A stretch of 64,000 nucleotides of DNA from Lithospermum erythrorhizon (Eukaryota; Streptophyta; Magnoliopsida; Boraginales; Boraginaceae), in the NCBI GenBank assembly GCA_019722365.1, contig JADFUC010000514.1, forward strand, positions 372,001 through 436,000. The letters run 5' to 3'. Below the pieces are notes generated by a model. That model searched no databases, was not told the DNA's origin, and saw only the letters and a list, made by a program, of their open reading frames with translations. Position numbers and translations under genes: made by a program. Numbering within the stretch: position 1 is the stretch's first letter; every line of letters begins with the position of its first letter. Positions 25,412 through 36,704 of the stretch are shown here, in pieces.

Positions 25412-27604
25412 ATACATTACTTCTATTCATTTTAATTAACATTTCTTAAAGTATAAGATGTATTTCAACTAATGTAATTATTTCTATTATTATATTTAAT
25501 AATTCAATTTACTTTAATTTTAAAAATATTCTAATTATATTTTTGTGTAATTTATAATATATAATTAAAAAAACTATTCATATTCAAAGGCGTCCCATTC
25601 AAAACCCAAACGCCAATAGCTGTCGATTCGACACGTTGTATGTACATGCCCCTGCCTTATTGATGTGTCTAAATGATGATATTATCAAAGAACAACAAAG
25701 TGAATAGCCAATAATTAAACCCTCAAAAGCTAAACGTTATCAACCAAAATGTTCAAGAAATTATTATAAGGGGGAATGGGGGAATCTTGCCATATTGATG
25801 AAATACACGATATTTTCTTGATTTTTGGAACCTTTGAAAATGTGATATAGTTGAGAGTTGAGACATGGAATAATGGTACATTTTCAACCACGCCTATATG
25901 AATTGTTCCTCTTCTATTGCCATACTTCTTTAACCCACAGATCAAGCTTTCTAAATTGGACCACAATTGCACTAATCACTACAGTATAGGACCTATCTTC
26001 TTGCATGGACCACAATTACACTCAGTTGTGTCGTCTTCCTTCAACATGTAACCATTCATAATTTTAGCTTGCAATGAGTTCGAATTTTAGGTGGCATCTT
26101 TTAGAATTGACTGCATTTAAGGTTCGTACTGATAAATCCAAAGTTCATTCTACGGTGTCTTGTCAAAGTTGTCAATTCAATCTAATCGTTAAGCATACTT
26201 TGAATAGATGGCATGGGATGAAGTAGCTAGATTGAATTCAGGAATAGCATAAATGTATTTTGATTTGCATTATTATTGAGGGTACATTTCAAAATGGACG
26301 AGTAGTCATGGCTTGTGATGACATAAAAATCATGATTCCGTCATTGGTCGTGATAATGATGGAATCTAGATTTAATTGTAGTTAAATAGACAATAAATAA
26401 TTGGGAATCAAATAATGAAAATTGATAAATAAAGATGTCAAATAAGAGAACATATTATATTTTTTGAAATTTAAATGACTATGTGACATCAATACGATAT
26501 ATTGCATTTGACAATGTTTTTTCCAATTTCCGCTCCCAATAATACGCTCTATCACGTGTTATTTTGGATCGAGTTTTACAATATAAGTAGAGTACCCTTA
26601 TGAATCCGAATGTAAGTCAAAACATTGCATTATCTTTCAATTGGATGCGTGGAGTAAATTGTTGTAATAATTCCCATGATTGCATCACCATTGTATATTA
26701 TGTATAGGGACCCTTATATTAGGCGTGCCACAGGCAGTGATATCAAATAGCAAGAACTGGTTCCTGAACAAGTAAAAGGGTAGAAACAGTTTCTTGAGAT
26801 AATGTAGGTGATATGATAGATGAGGAAACAAGCAGAACACAAAAGGACACATAAATAGGGAACCCAAACAAAGCCAAAAGCTTCGGCATTGGCCTAGTGT
26901 ACTTGAGGATAATCACCATATTTGATAACTCAAGAACTGGATATTTATGATTGACAACACGAGAATAACTTCTGTTGAGTGATGTTGATGATACACGTCA
27001 ATATGTTCTTGTGGAGAGAAAGCATTAAGACTCATCACATCGGTGACAATTATTGGAAACAGTACTTGGTGAGAGTACGTTTGGGTAAAAATGAACATGG
27101 TTTTAGTAATTTTTTTGTGAAGTAGTAAAAGGAGTAGTAGACACATATTATAAAAAAACCTATAAATATAATCCATGTTACGTCATCACTTCCATCATTT
27201 TATGAAGTATTCAAAAATAGTAAGAGTTACCAAATAAATAAGGTAGTAACCAATAATATGGTTTAAGAACCCTCATTAAACTTTAGCTTTAAGATTCTAA
27301 TTCATAGACTATTTTTTCGAACTATTTGAATTAGTTATGAATATGATTATTAAAATGAGATATGTGTGACTGAATTAACCCAGTCAACCCAACTTGAGAC
27401 CCAATAGCTTGGATTGGGTTCCATTTGCTGGGTTTGGTTTCATTTTTTCAATCCAAAATTTATTGGTTGGGTTTGTCTCAAACCCACACAACCTGACCCA
27501 TGCACACCTATAGGCTATAAGTATAACAAATGATATTTTTACCAATAAATGAAAATATGCATTAAAATTCCACATCAAAAAAGAATATAGTGAACTAATT
27601 CATA
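25412..27604. other. Gene-free stretch with hAT-like terminus
   Basis: No gene is supported. The segment at about 27370-27510 (GGGTT-rich, ending CCTGACCCATGCACACCTA) looks like one end of an hAT-type MITE, whose outer end in inverse reads TAGGTGTGCATGGGTCAGG. I did not find the partner end. Confidence 0.4.
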
Positions 27605-27931
27605 CTCCCTCCGATCCTTAATATTTGTCGCTTAATCAATTCTTATTTTATTCAGATTATTTGTCGCTTAACTTATTTTACATCATATTTTGTCAAATAT
27701 ATCCTTGATTAATGAAACCAAATATATTTTTTATAAATACATTTCTCATAAAGTTTCTAGTTTTGAGAGTATTTTAAATTGAAAAAAATTAATGAATGAT
27801 AAGTTATAAAAATAAAAAAGAAATATTTGGATCATTAATTATTATTAAATGAAATCTAAAATTGTCAGATGTTCACTATCTTAAAAACAATAAAAACAAC
27901 ATAAGCTACAAACATTAAGGATTGGAGGGAG
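27605..27931. mobile_element. Stowaway MITE with intact TIRs
   Basis: The left end is TA-CTCCCTCCGATCCTTAAT; the right end, in reverse complement, is TA-CTCCCTCCAATCCTTAAT. Inverted termini of about 24 bp differ at two positions, with TA target duplication on both sides. It is 327 bp, AT-rich and non-coding, a typical non-autonomous Tc1/mariner derivative. Confidence 0.88.
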
Positions 27932-30900
27932 TATAATTTGAAACTTAACTGCATTTAAGAGTCCTTGGTAGACCATACTAAAGTTGATTGACCTTATACT
28001 GTAAATACATTGGAAGATCTTTTATCTACAAATATGTGATTACGTTTCTTAATAATTATATCATCGGTTACAAGCAAGGATACTTTCCCTACTCTAATCA
28101 TTACTTCATTACTTACTGGCTATTGCTTCTATTGTTCGAATCTTAATTTGTATATTTTTCTTCATTTGTCTAATATTCCATCACCGGCTATTGCTTCATT
28201 TTTCTTCAATTGGGGCATTTTGGGTCGGTTCAAATTTCGGTTTGAATCGGACTAGTGATTGAGCTTGAAATGTTTTGGGCTTTTCAATTTGGATCTAACA
28301 TGCATTTTCATTTTCAACTTGAAGCCTTGAAGGATCTAACATGTGTCATGTACCTAGTAGCCACTCCCTAGGTTGGACGCTTGGACCCCTCAAACATTGG
28401 GTTGATTTATTGTCTTTTGCAATAGGCCTAGTCTTACTAGGACTAATTGTTTACTCAGAAATCTGTTATAACTGTTTTGTAATTTTATTTCGATATTCTC
28501 TCCGCTTTCAAAAATAAATAATTATCTATAAAAAATTCCCTTGCTTCAAAATAAAGAATTGCTTATTTTTTAATACAACTTTATGCATCGAATTTACAAA
28601 ATTTCTTATCATCATTCCTATCTTTTGTTTTCATTGATTAATAATCTTACATTATATCAAAATTTAAAACTTTATTACTTTTCATCGATTTCATAACTCT
28701 TAATAAAACACTTTTAAATGGGATGATCACTTATTTTAAATGGAGGGAAAAATTAGCCTAATTAGCCGCTTGTCCTTGAACTATCGCTTAATTTTTAATT
28801 TGCCTAAATATTACATCAACTACTCTATAAGACATCTCAAGGACACGGCCGCTCACAGACGCCTCGCATCGGAAGGGGTTCGATCCTAGCAACAAAGGGA
28901 GCAATAGTTGCTGAATCCAGTATTTGTTCTGTCATTAAGCATCTACTACGTTGGGCGTTGTATATGGCTATTACATGCACTGTCTCGGCGTGACATCTCT
29001 GATAACCTCCTACATCATGATTGACTGAATGCTAAGGCCTTTCTGCCGAAAGTATATCAACGTATTTAATTCCATCAAACACCCAAAAGCCCAAACTTAG
29101 GCTACATGTTTGGCATTTATGCCCCAGCTTGTCATGTGGGATTTATGCCCCACTTATTTGGCCACTACATAAAATTGTAGTAATATCTAAACTAATTTAT
29201 CGATGTAACATTCGCCAGAGAGACATGAATTGTCAATTATGAGTCTATCCCCACACAAATACATTATAATTCCTTATATTTATAATTCTATAATCAAAAT
29301 ATATATTTATGTATCAATTAAAAAACCCACCCCTAATAAATGCATGATAAAATAGTGGTGTCGCTTTTAAAATAGATGGTCATGGGTTTCAGTCCCGCAG
29401 GCCCTACGCACTTACGGATATTGGTTTTAAGAAGTCTGATCTTCTTGATTGTTTGCCTCTATTCCAATGTATATTCCAATTTGGATGTATTATCAATAAA
29501 AGTTAATATATATATATATATACAATTTTTAAAAATATAACTAACTTCTAATTTTAAATAACAAATTAAATGCTAAACATTATTATACTCGAAAGTAATT
29601 ACTCATGACAAGTAATTGAATTACTGAATATGTTAGGTAATAATATGCGTGAGCAGTAGGTTCACAGGATGTGCAAGGGTCAGAAAGGATTTTACGAACA
29701 ATTTTATAGTAAACACAATCCCTCATTCATCAAATGCATAGAATAATTCACTAAACTCTTTCGTTAGTGGGGAAAGTCTCGCCTCATAAGAAGAAATATT
29801 ATTAAATACAATTATGGCTAAAATTATCACCATCTTGTTCTTAATATAATAATATCTACATTATTTTTATTCGACGAAACTTTATCTTTAATACTATGTA
29901 ATAACTATGATCTAGGGAATAAGTTTAAAATTGAGAATTGATTTTTCACTTCAATATTTTATTAAAATATTTTGTCTCCTTATATTTGAAATTTAATTTA
30001 TATTATAGTTAAAGTTTCATTTCAATTACAAATTAAAAAAAACTATTCAAACTTAGAATATGAAGGAATGTAGAAAGTAGAGGCTGGATTGTGTAGTTAA
30101 AATTCACTATGATGGTTTAGGCGACGTGCATGCCTATACTTATGCACCCTACATGCTCAAATTCCAAATAACCAAGAACCCATCTAAGCTACCCCCACCG
30201 CATAAATCACATACCATGTTCCATTAACGGCTATCCCAATCAGATAAATCACATACCCACAACCCATTAGCTAATAGTTCATTGATAATACATCCAACCC
30301 AGCCCATAAATACTCATTAATAATATATCCAACCCAAAGCCCATACATGACAAATTGAGCGTGTAATGAAAAAATAATTTGTAACAAAACCATTTCTCTT
30401 TTGTTCTTTAATTCATAAAATGGTATGTCTTATGGCTCTACCAACATAAAAAAATAACAAGGCCTTACAAATAGCCGCCAAATCAAATTGATAAGAATGG
30501 GGAGTGTGGAATTTTTGCATGAAGTTTCTGTTGAAACGGTAGTTTGAATACATAAATGCGCCAAGGCTCAAAAAAGGGAAGAACTTGAGAGTTAATGTGA
30601 AGACGGCGAAACAATGGATTTCGTGGATCGAATTATGTCGAATAAGAAAAGACTCAAAGAATAGCAAAGAGGGAGGACGGAGGAAAGCAACAAAACATCA
30701 AGGAAGGAATTTTTGAAAAATCAGATAAAGATGTTATGGCGGAACATCCTCTTGTAGTGTTTATGGTTTTGTGAGGTTGGATTTTAGAGGGTTAAGACGG
30801 TGTTGTAATGGGACTTCGGGGGTAAAGGCGGGTACTTGTGTTGGTTTTCAGATTTTTAGCAAGTTAAAGAAAAGTGATAGAAAAAGATAAATACAGTCTC

Positions 30901-31039
30901 TTTTAAATGCAAATCATGGGGGACTAAAAAAATGTATTATGAAATGGGTGTCTGTTTGCAATTCATTGAAGAATTACATTTTTTTGTAAGTAACAATCTA
31001 TATTATTCAGATAATCAAATGATCTATATTATTGACTAA
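27932..31039. other. Gene-free stretch, possible SINE-like pieces
   Basis: No gene is supported. At about 28840-29060 a GC-richer patch includes GGTTCGATCC (28879), like a pol III B box. At 29345-29520 a segment with TGGGTTTCAGTCCCG is followed downstream by an ATATAT tail. Both could be SINE-derived, but neither shows a full A-box/B-box pair with target duplication. Confidence 0.4.
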
Positions 31040-32215
31040 AGGCTTAAGAGTTGGTCAAGACAAACTATCTTATGTACTAAACTATTAGAAAATACATAAT
31101 GGTTTAGACTATCTTATATATTAAATCATAAAAAATGCTTAATGGTTTAGACTATCTATATAATTAAACCATTGACTTTGCTGATGGTTTCAAGAATGTA
31201 TTAGGACTATCTATCATACTAAAACCATCGAAAATGCTTAATGGTTTAGACTGTCTTATATACTAAACCATTGACTTTTATTGATGGTCTTAAGCATACA
31301 TTATTTCTGAAACCATCAGAAATGTTTAATGGTTTAGACTATATTATATACTAAATCATCAGAAATGTTTAATGGTTTAGACTATCTTATATACTAAATC
31401 ATTGGCGTTTATTGATGGTTTTAAGCATGCATTAGCCTATCTTATATACTAAACCATCATAAAATGCTTAATGATTTTGACTATCTTATATACTAAATCA
31501 TGAGAAATGCTTAATGGTTTAGAGTATCTTATATACTAAACCATCAGAAATGCTTAATGATTTAGACTATCTTTATATGTTAAACTATTGACTTTATTGA
31601 TTGGTTTTAGTACTTCCATTATTTCATTAGAAATGCTTAATGATTTAGACTATCTTATATCATTAGAAATGCTTAACGGTTTAGACTATCTTATATACTC
31701 AAACCATAAGATGCTTAATGGTTTGTACTTATCTATATACTAAATTATTGATTTTTATTGATGGTTTTAGGCATGACTTATTTCTCGAAACCACGTAAAT
31801 ACTTAATGGTTTAGAGTATCTTATATACCAAACCATCAAACATGCTTAATGGTTTAGATTATTCATATAGCTAACAAAGCTATATATCATCGAAAAGCAT
31901 TTCATTAGAAATGCTTAATGGTTTAGACTATCTTATATACTAAACCATCAAAAATGCTTAATGGTTTAGACTATCTTATATACTAAATTATTGACTTTTA
32001 TTGATGGTTTTAAGCATGAATTATTTCAAAACCATCTAAATACTTAATGGTTTAGAGTATTCGAGTATAATTAAAACCATCAGAAATGCTTAATGGTTTA
32101 GACTATCTTATATACTAAACCATCAAAAAATATTTAATGGTTTAGACTATCTTATATACAAAATCATGCGTTTTTATTGATGGTTTAAGCATGCATTATT
32201 TTTTAAACAATGAAA
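31040..32215. repeat. Array of palindromic TGGTTTAG/CTAAACCA repeats
   Basis: Two degenerate units alternate about twenty-five times in 1.2 kb. One is a roughly 43-bp unit built on AATGCTTAATGGTTTAGACT and TATACTAAACCATCAG, itself an inverted repeat. The other is built on TTGATGGTTTTAAGCATGCA. Nearly every unit can fold. Dense short subterminal repeats of this sort are typical of CACTA and some Mutator ends, but no CACTA terminus borders it. Confidence 0.8.
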
Positions 32216-34260
32216 TATTTCAGAATCATAATCATAAAATATAAAAGAATAATGCATTAATATCAATTGATAAAAGATTTCAAAAATTTTAATAAATTGT
32301 AACACATTCTCATAACATCAAAATCAATCAACAATTTAAAATTAAAGAAATTATGACAATATTTCCGAAAATGAAAAAATACAGTCAACTAAATCAATCA
32401 ATCACCATTGTTATTTGAAGCACGTGATCTCTTTGTTTCTTCCTTTGTATAATGAATTTTGCCTCCGCCTAGCTTTCTCATAATTACTTTTAAATAGCTT
32501 CTTTGACTTAATTGGATTTGGTCTCTGTTTACACTTAGGTGTAGAAGACTTCTCTCTAGTGGATTGTTCAGCGACAACATCACAATTAGATGACTTTGAA
32601 GAAGATGGTTGATGCCTTCAAGATTGATAACTGGAAGTTGCAGATTTAATTTGAGGACATTATCCCCGTGAGGCTTCACAAAATTTAGGAATACTTTCTA
32701 ACTCCAGCTGGCCGATCAACTTTCTTTTACACCGCTTTTGTGTCATCAAAAGCCTTCAACTCCTTAGTGTAATCACAATCACGTAAGTTGAGTCGTAGAT
32801 CTTTGATAATTTGATATCTTTATTTCTCCATTCATGTTGAAAGACTATACAAAAAAATAATGCAGCAATATTTGAGTTCTTTGTTTATAGGTAAAGGTAT
32901 CCACATAAATTTCTCACATGGTTATAAACTTTGGTGTCATTTTTATTATCTCCTTATTGAGTCATTGACTAACAGAAAGTTGTAATGGTTGACATGATCA
33001 CTTATAAATTTCTCACATGGTTAAACATAAATAAATATATTAGCCGTAAAGCATCAAAATCTGTTGAATAGTCTATTGTTATGGGCTTCATGACCGGCAA
33101 AGAAAGATCTTGTTATGAAATTTTCTAATCTCTACTAATTTGATCTTCAAGGAACTAAAAGAAGATAAATATTTGTTTATTAACGAGTAAAACGCGCAAG
33201 AATAAAATATGGCATGCTTGAAGTTTAAACAGAGAAAGTAAATCACAAAACAAATAAATTTGAATAAAAAATATAAACAAATTACATCACAACAATAAAT
33301 GAATTAACAATTCTTCAAGACCTCCTCCGCCAAGCATTTCCTGCCACTAATTTCCAATTAACCAACACAATATCAATATGCTATTTCATCTCTATTTACT
33401 CAACAAATTCAAACTCATTCAGTTCAATTTGATCATTTTCACTTTTTTCGTTGAAATTAATCGATTTCAAGCAACACAATATTAAACTACACAATCGAAA
33501 ACTGTATTATCACTATTTACATAACAAATTCGAACGGATTCGGTTGAATTTAACCGATTTTGAATTTCTTTTAATTGAATTTGATCGATTTCAAGCAACA
33601 CTATATCGAATTCAAACTGATTCCGTTGAATTTGATCGATTCCAAGCAACACAATATCAAACTACGCTAACAAAAAGCTATATCAGCACATTTTTATCAC
33701 AATGATCAATATAATTGAGTTAAATCAAAATATGAACTAAAATTATTAATCAAGCTTCGTATTCAATCATCACTAAACATGAATTAAAATGAAATACACC
33801 ACCTCTTCCAAATCAATATATATATATATATTTGCATAATAAATAATTCAAAAATAACCTTAAATTAATTGAACAATACAAGCAAACAACAATACTAGAT
33901 GATTACGAAAATTAATCGAAAAAATTGAAACCAAAATTATTCAATTTATAGAGATAATTACCTATCCGAGATATGCGGTTGTGAGTTGATGATCACGTCG
34001 GCGACGAGAAATCTCGCCGGAGATATCACGGCGACGAGCAAAAACGGATGCAGGAAAGTGATGAGAATTTGTTAGGGGGTTTCATCATAATAGTACAGGA
34101 GCATGTGGTAAAGAGGTGAAATTTTTATTGAGTTAGCTAGATTAAAAACACGCAGAAGTTGATTCAATAAATGAGATTTTGAAGTTTTTGATGGTGCATA
34201 AGGAATAAGCTTATGCATAATAACTCTTGCCGACGGTTTATATGATCTTTCCAACATTAT
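32216..34260. other. Unassigned region next to palindromic array
   Basis: No intact gene. It contains three degenerate copies of a TTGATCGATTTCAAGCAACA-type unit (about 33460, 33580, 33635), an AT microsatellite near 33820, and a GC-rich patch at 33960-34050 (GTCGGCGACGAGAAATCTCG) that resembles a 5' exon of a decayed gene or element. It may be the body of the transposon whose repeats lie to the left; this is inference. Confidence 0.35.
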
Positions 34261-35142
34261 ATCTTCACCTTTTATGTTCTAAGCTTCTAATAATTCAAAT
34301 TTCAATAATATATATTAATTTAAAAGATGACATTTTTATAATATAATAAATTTCTTCATTTTCTACTATAATTTGAAATATCCTCCATCATTCGTAAAAA
34401 TAGAGAAATATCAACTTTAATTATTCTTGTGACAAAACTCAAAGTTTCAGCTCTTGATAACCTAAACATTATTAAAGAAGAAGCTAGGCTCCAATTACTT
34501 GATACATTTTATATGAACATCAAATTCAAGATGTTTGAAGTATTATTAAAGGTCCTGACATCCATATTTATGAATTCAACCTCATATATCTAAAGAATAA
34601 AGAACTCATTTATGATTATGTCTTTTATATGATAAAGAACAAACTAAAAAGGAAAATGCCCAAAGATGGCCCTACAAATGCCAAAATTTTCTACAGACCT
34701 AATGGCTAAAGTTTCTATACTACTATTATGACCAACCATGAATATATATGAATTAAAAAATTTAAACGTTTTCCACGAAACATTTTCAAATTTAATTTAA
34801 TTTTAAAATATAAAATTCTAGTTAAAAAAAACATTCTAAAGAAATGCTTTTCCCAAAAAAATTGTATTTTGTGTATTATTTTCAAATTGGGTAGCTTATA
34901 GTTTGTTGTTTTATTATATAAAAATCTCCTTATATACGACTCTCGGAAATTCTCCAACGTTTGAGATAATTACAATTGTCCATTAATCTATGTTTAGATT
35001 TAAGTTTTAGATATTTTTCAAATAATACTAATCTTGAAAATATTTTATTTAAAAGTCCAATTTTTTTTTTTAAGTTTATCTCAAGTTTTTTAAATTACAT
35101 AATATTGATTTCAAAATGTTTTCTTTTACTTTCATTTAGTGG
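34261..35142. other. Gene-free AT-rich stretch
   Basis: I see no coding frame of recognisable family, RNA gene or repeat structure here. Confidence 0.5.
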
Positions 35143-35590
35143 GTTAATGGTCGGGATCATCATATAACTTTTAACTCATTCACCATTTCATCACTAAACT
35201 TTCAAAATGGCTCATTACATCATTAAACTTTTTAATATTCCACAATTTTGGTCTTTCCAATTGGATGTTAATTGATAACCTCGAGGTCATGTGACTAGCA
35301 CGTGATTTTTAAATTGATTTACCAAAAATACCCCTCCCCCAATTCAAAATGTTTTCTTTTAATTTTTAATTTTTTAATAATAATTTTTAATTATTTTAAC
35401 GGTTTGGCAAAAATAATCCTAAAAAATGTCATGTGCTAGTCACTTGACCTCGGGGGTTATTATCAACTTAACGACCATTTTGACAAAAAATCAAAATTGT
35501 CTCATTTTGAAAGTTCAAGAATGTAATAGTACATTTTATGAGCGATGAAACGATCAAGGTGTTGAAAGTAGATCCCATCACGATACCGAT
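35143..35590. mobile_element. Foldback / long-TIR element
   Basis: The left arm (about 35143-35310) and right arm (about 35425-35590) are inverted copies at roughly 70-75 percent by eye. Matching blocks include CGAGGTCATGTGACTAGCAC with GTGCTAGTCACTTGACCTCG, and CTTTCAAAATGGCTCATTAC with the inverse near 35500. A 110-bp AT-rich spacer separates them. This fits a Mutator-like or foldback MITE; no target duplication was settled. Confidence 0.65.
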
Positions 35591-35822
35591 TTAGTTAATG
35601 AGTTTGAACATTTATATTTATTGTACTCCGTAATATCTGTGTTTATACAAATATCTTTTAATGTATATAACTTATCTTGAGTTTCCAAAATTTTACAACG
35701 TTTCTTATGTTTCTATAATGTTTCAAAGTAATTTTTATTTTTTTCATTCCGAAACTATATTCAAAAACGAAATTTTAAACCATGCTCATGACTCATGAGC
35801 CATTAGTCCAAACTGCTCCATT

Positions 35823-36549
35823 TAGGGTTGTTTTCGGTTCGGCTTTATAACAATAAAATAATACTTCATTTGCTTCACCTCTACTGACGCGGAAGAAAAA
35901 AATCTTTCTTCTTTACTTAATCATATAGGATATCAATACAATTTTATCTTGATCTTTTAACTTTTATCCTTTCATAAACTATTTGTTTTGGCTCCTACAC
36001 TAACTAAAGTATTTTTTAATAAACTATTTTAAGATACATTAGTAATATTACTAAAAACCTTTTAATAAAGCACATTGATTTCAAACTAGCTGCACCAAAT
36101 GCATGATATATATAGCTTGTACTAACATATTTTTTTCAAAACCGTCCACTAAATGCATGATTTCGAATTAAAATAAAATATTTAATGACTTCAAATTAAA
36201 ATATTTCCTGATATAGCTTCCACTAACATATTCCTTCTAAACAATTCAACAAATGTAAGATATTCCTTCTTGACAACACTTTGTGACTGGAGACTTGAGA
36301 ATGGGTTGCAACTTAAAAATTTAAAATTTAAACGAAAAAATAAAAAACATCACATATATAAATATTCTAAACATTATATATAAACTGTTCATCACTGGGT
36401 TTTACTGATGATGCCAAGATCAAACTGACACTTTTTGCTTCGATTTTGACTTTTTTCTTACCATTGCGGTCCAGTCTCATATTTTTTCAACAAAATCGGT
36501 TCAGATCGGTCATTTTTTCCGATTTGAACCGAACCAACAAACATCCCTT
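35823..36549. mobile_element. hAT-type MITE with 8-9 bp target duplication
   Basis: GCTCCATTT flanks the element on both sides (35815-35823 and 36550-36558). The termini are TAGGGTTGTTTTCGGTTCGG and, in reverse complement, AAGGGATGTTTGTTGGTTCGG. An 8-bp duplication and such termini fit hAT. It is about 727 bp and non-coding, and ends about 155 bp from the stop of the EAR-motif gene, possibly inside its 3' UTR or terminator zone. Confidence 0.82.
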
Positions 36550-36704
36550 GCTCCATTTATGAAGGGCATTTAGAGTAGGTCAACACAAACTTCTTCATTT
36601 CTATGATTTACAAGATGCCATATTCCTCTGGCAAGGTGAAGCATTGAACCATGTCCTTTTGCTTCATTGAATAGAAACAACCCGAAGGATTATTTAGCTG
36701 TTCG

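Noticed and set aside
28850..28890. Possible tRNA gene around GGTTCGATCC
   Set aside because: No cloverleaf, anticodon arm or acceptor pairing could be built.
30751..30759. CTTGTAGTG, like a CACTA 3' terminus
   Set aside because: It faces away from the palindromic array at 31 kb and has no matching CACTAC partner; likely chance.
31040..32215. CRISPR-like array
   Set aside because: Degenerate, palindromic units without unique spacers, in a plant nuclear context.
32398..32679. 93-codon minus-strand frame near the palindromic array
   Set aside because: It could be a transposase remnant but shows no recognisable motif.
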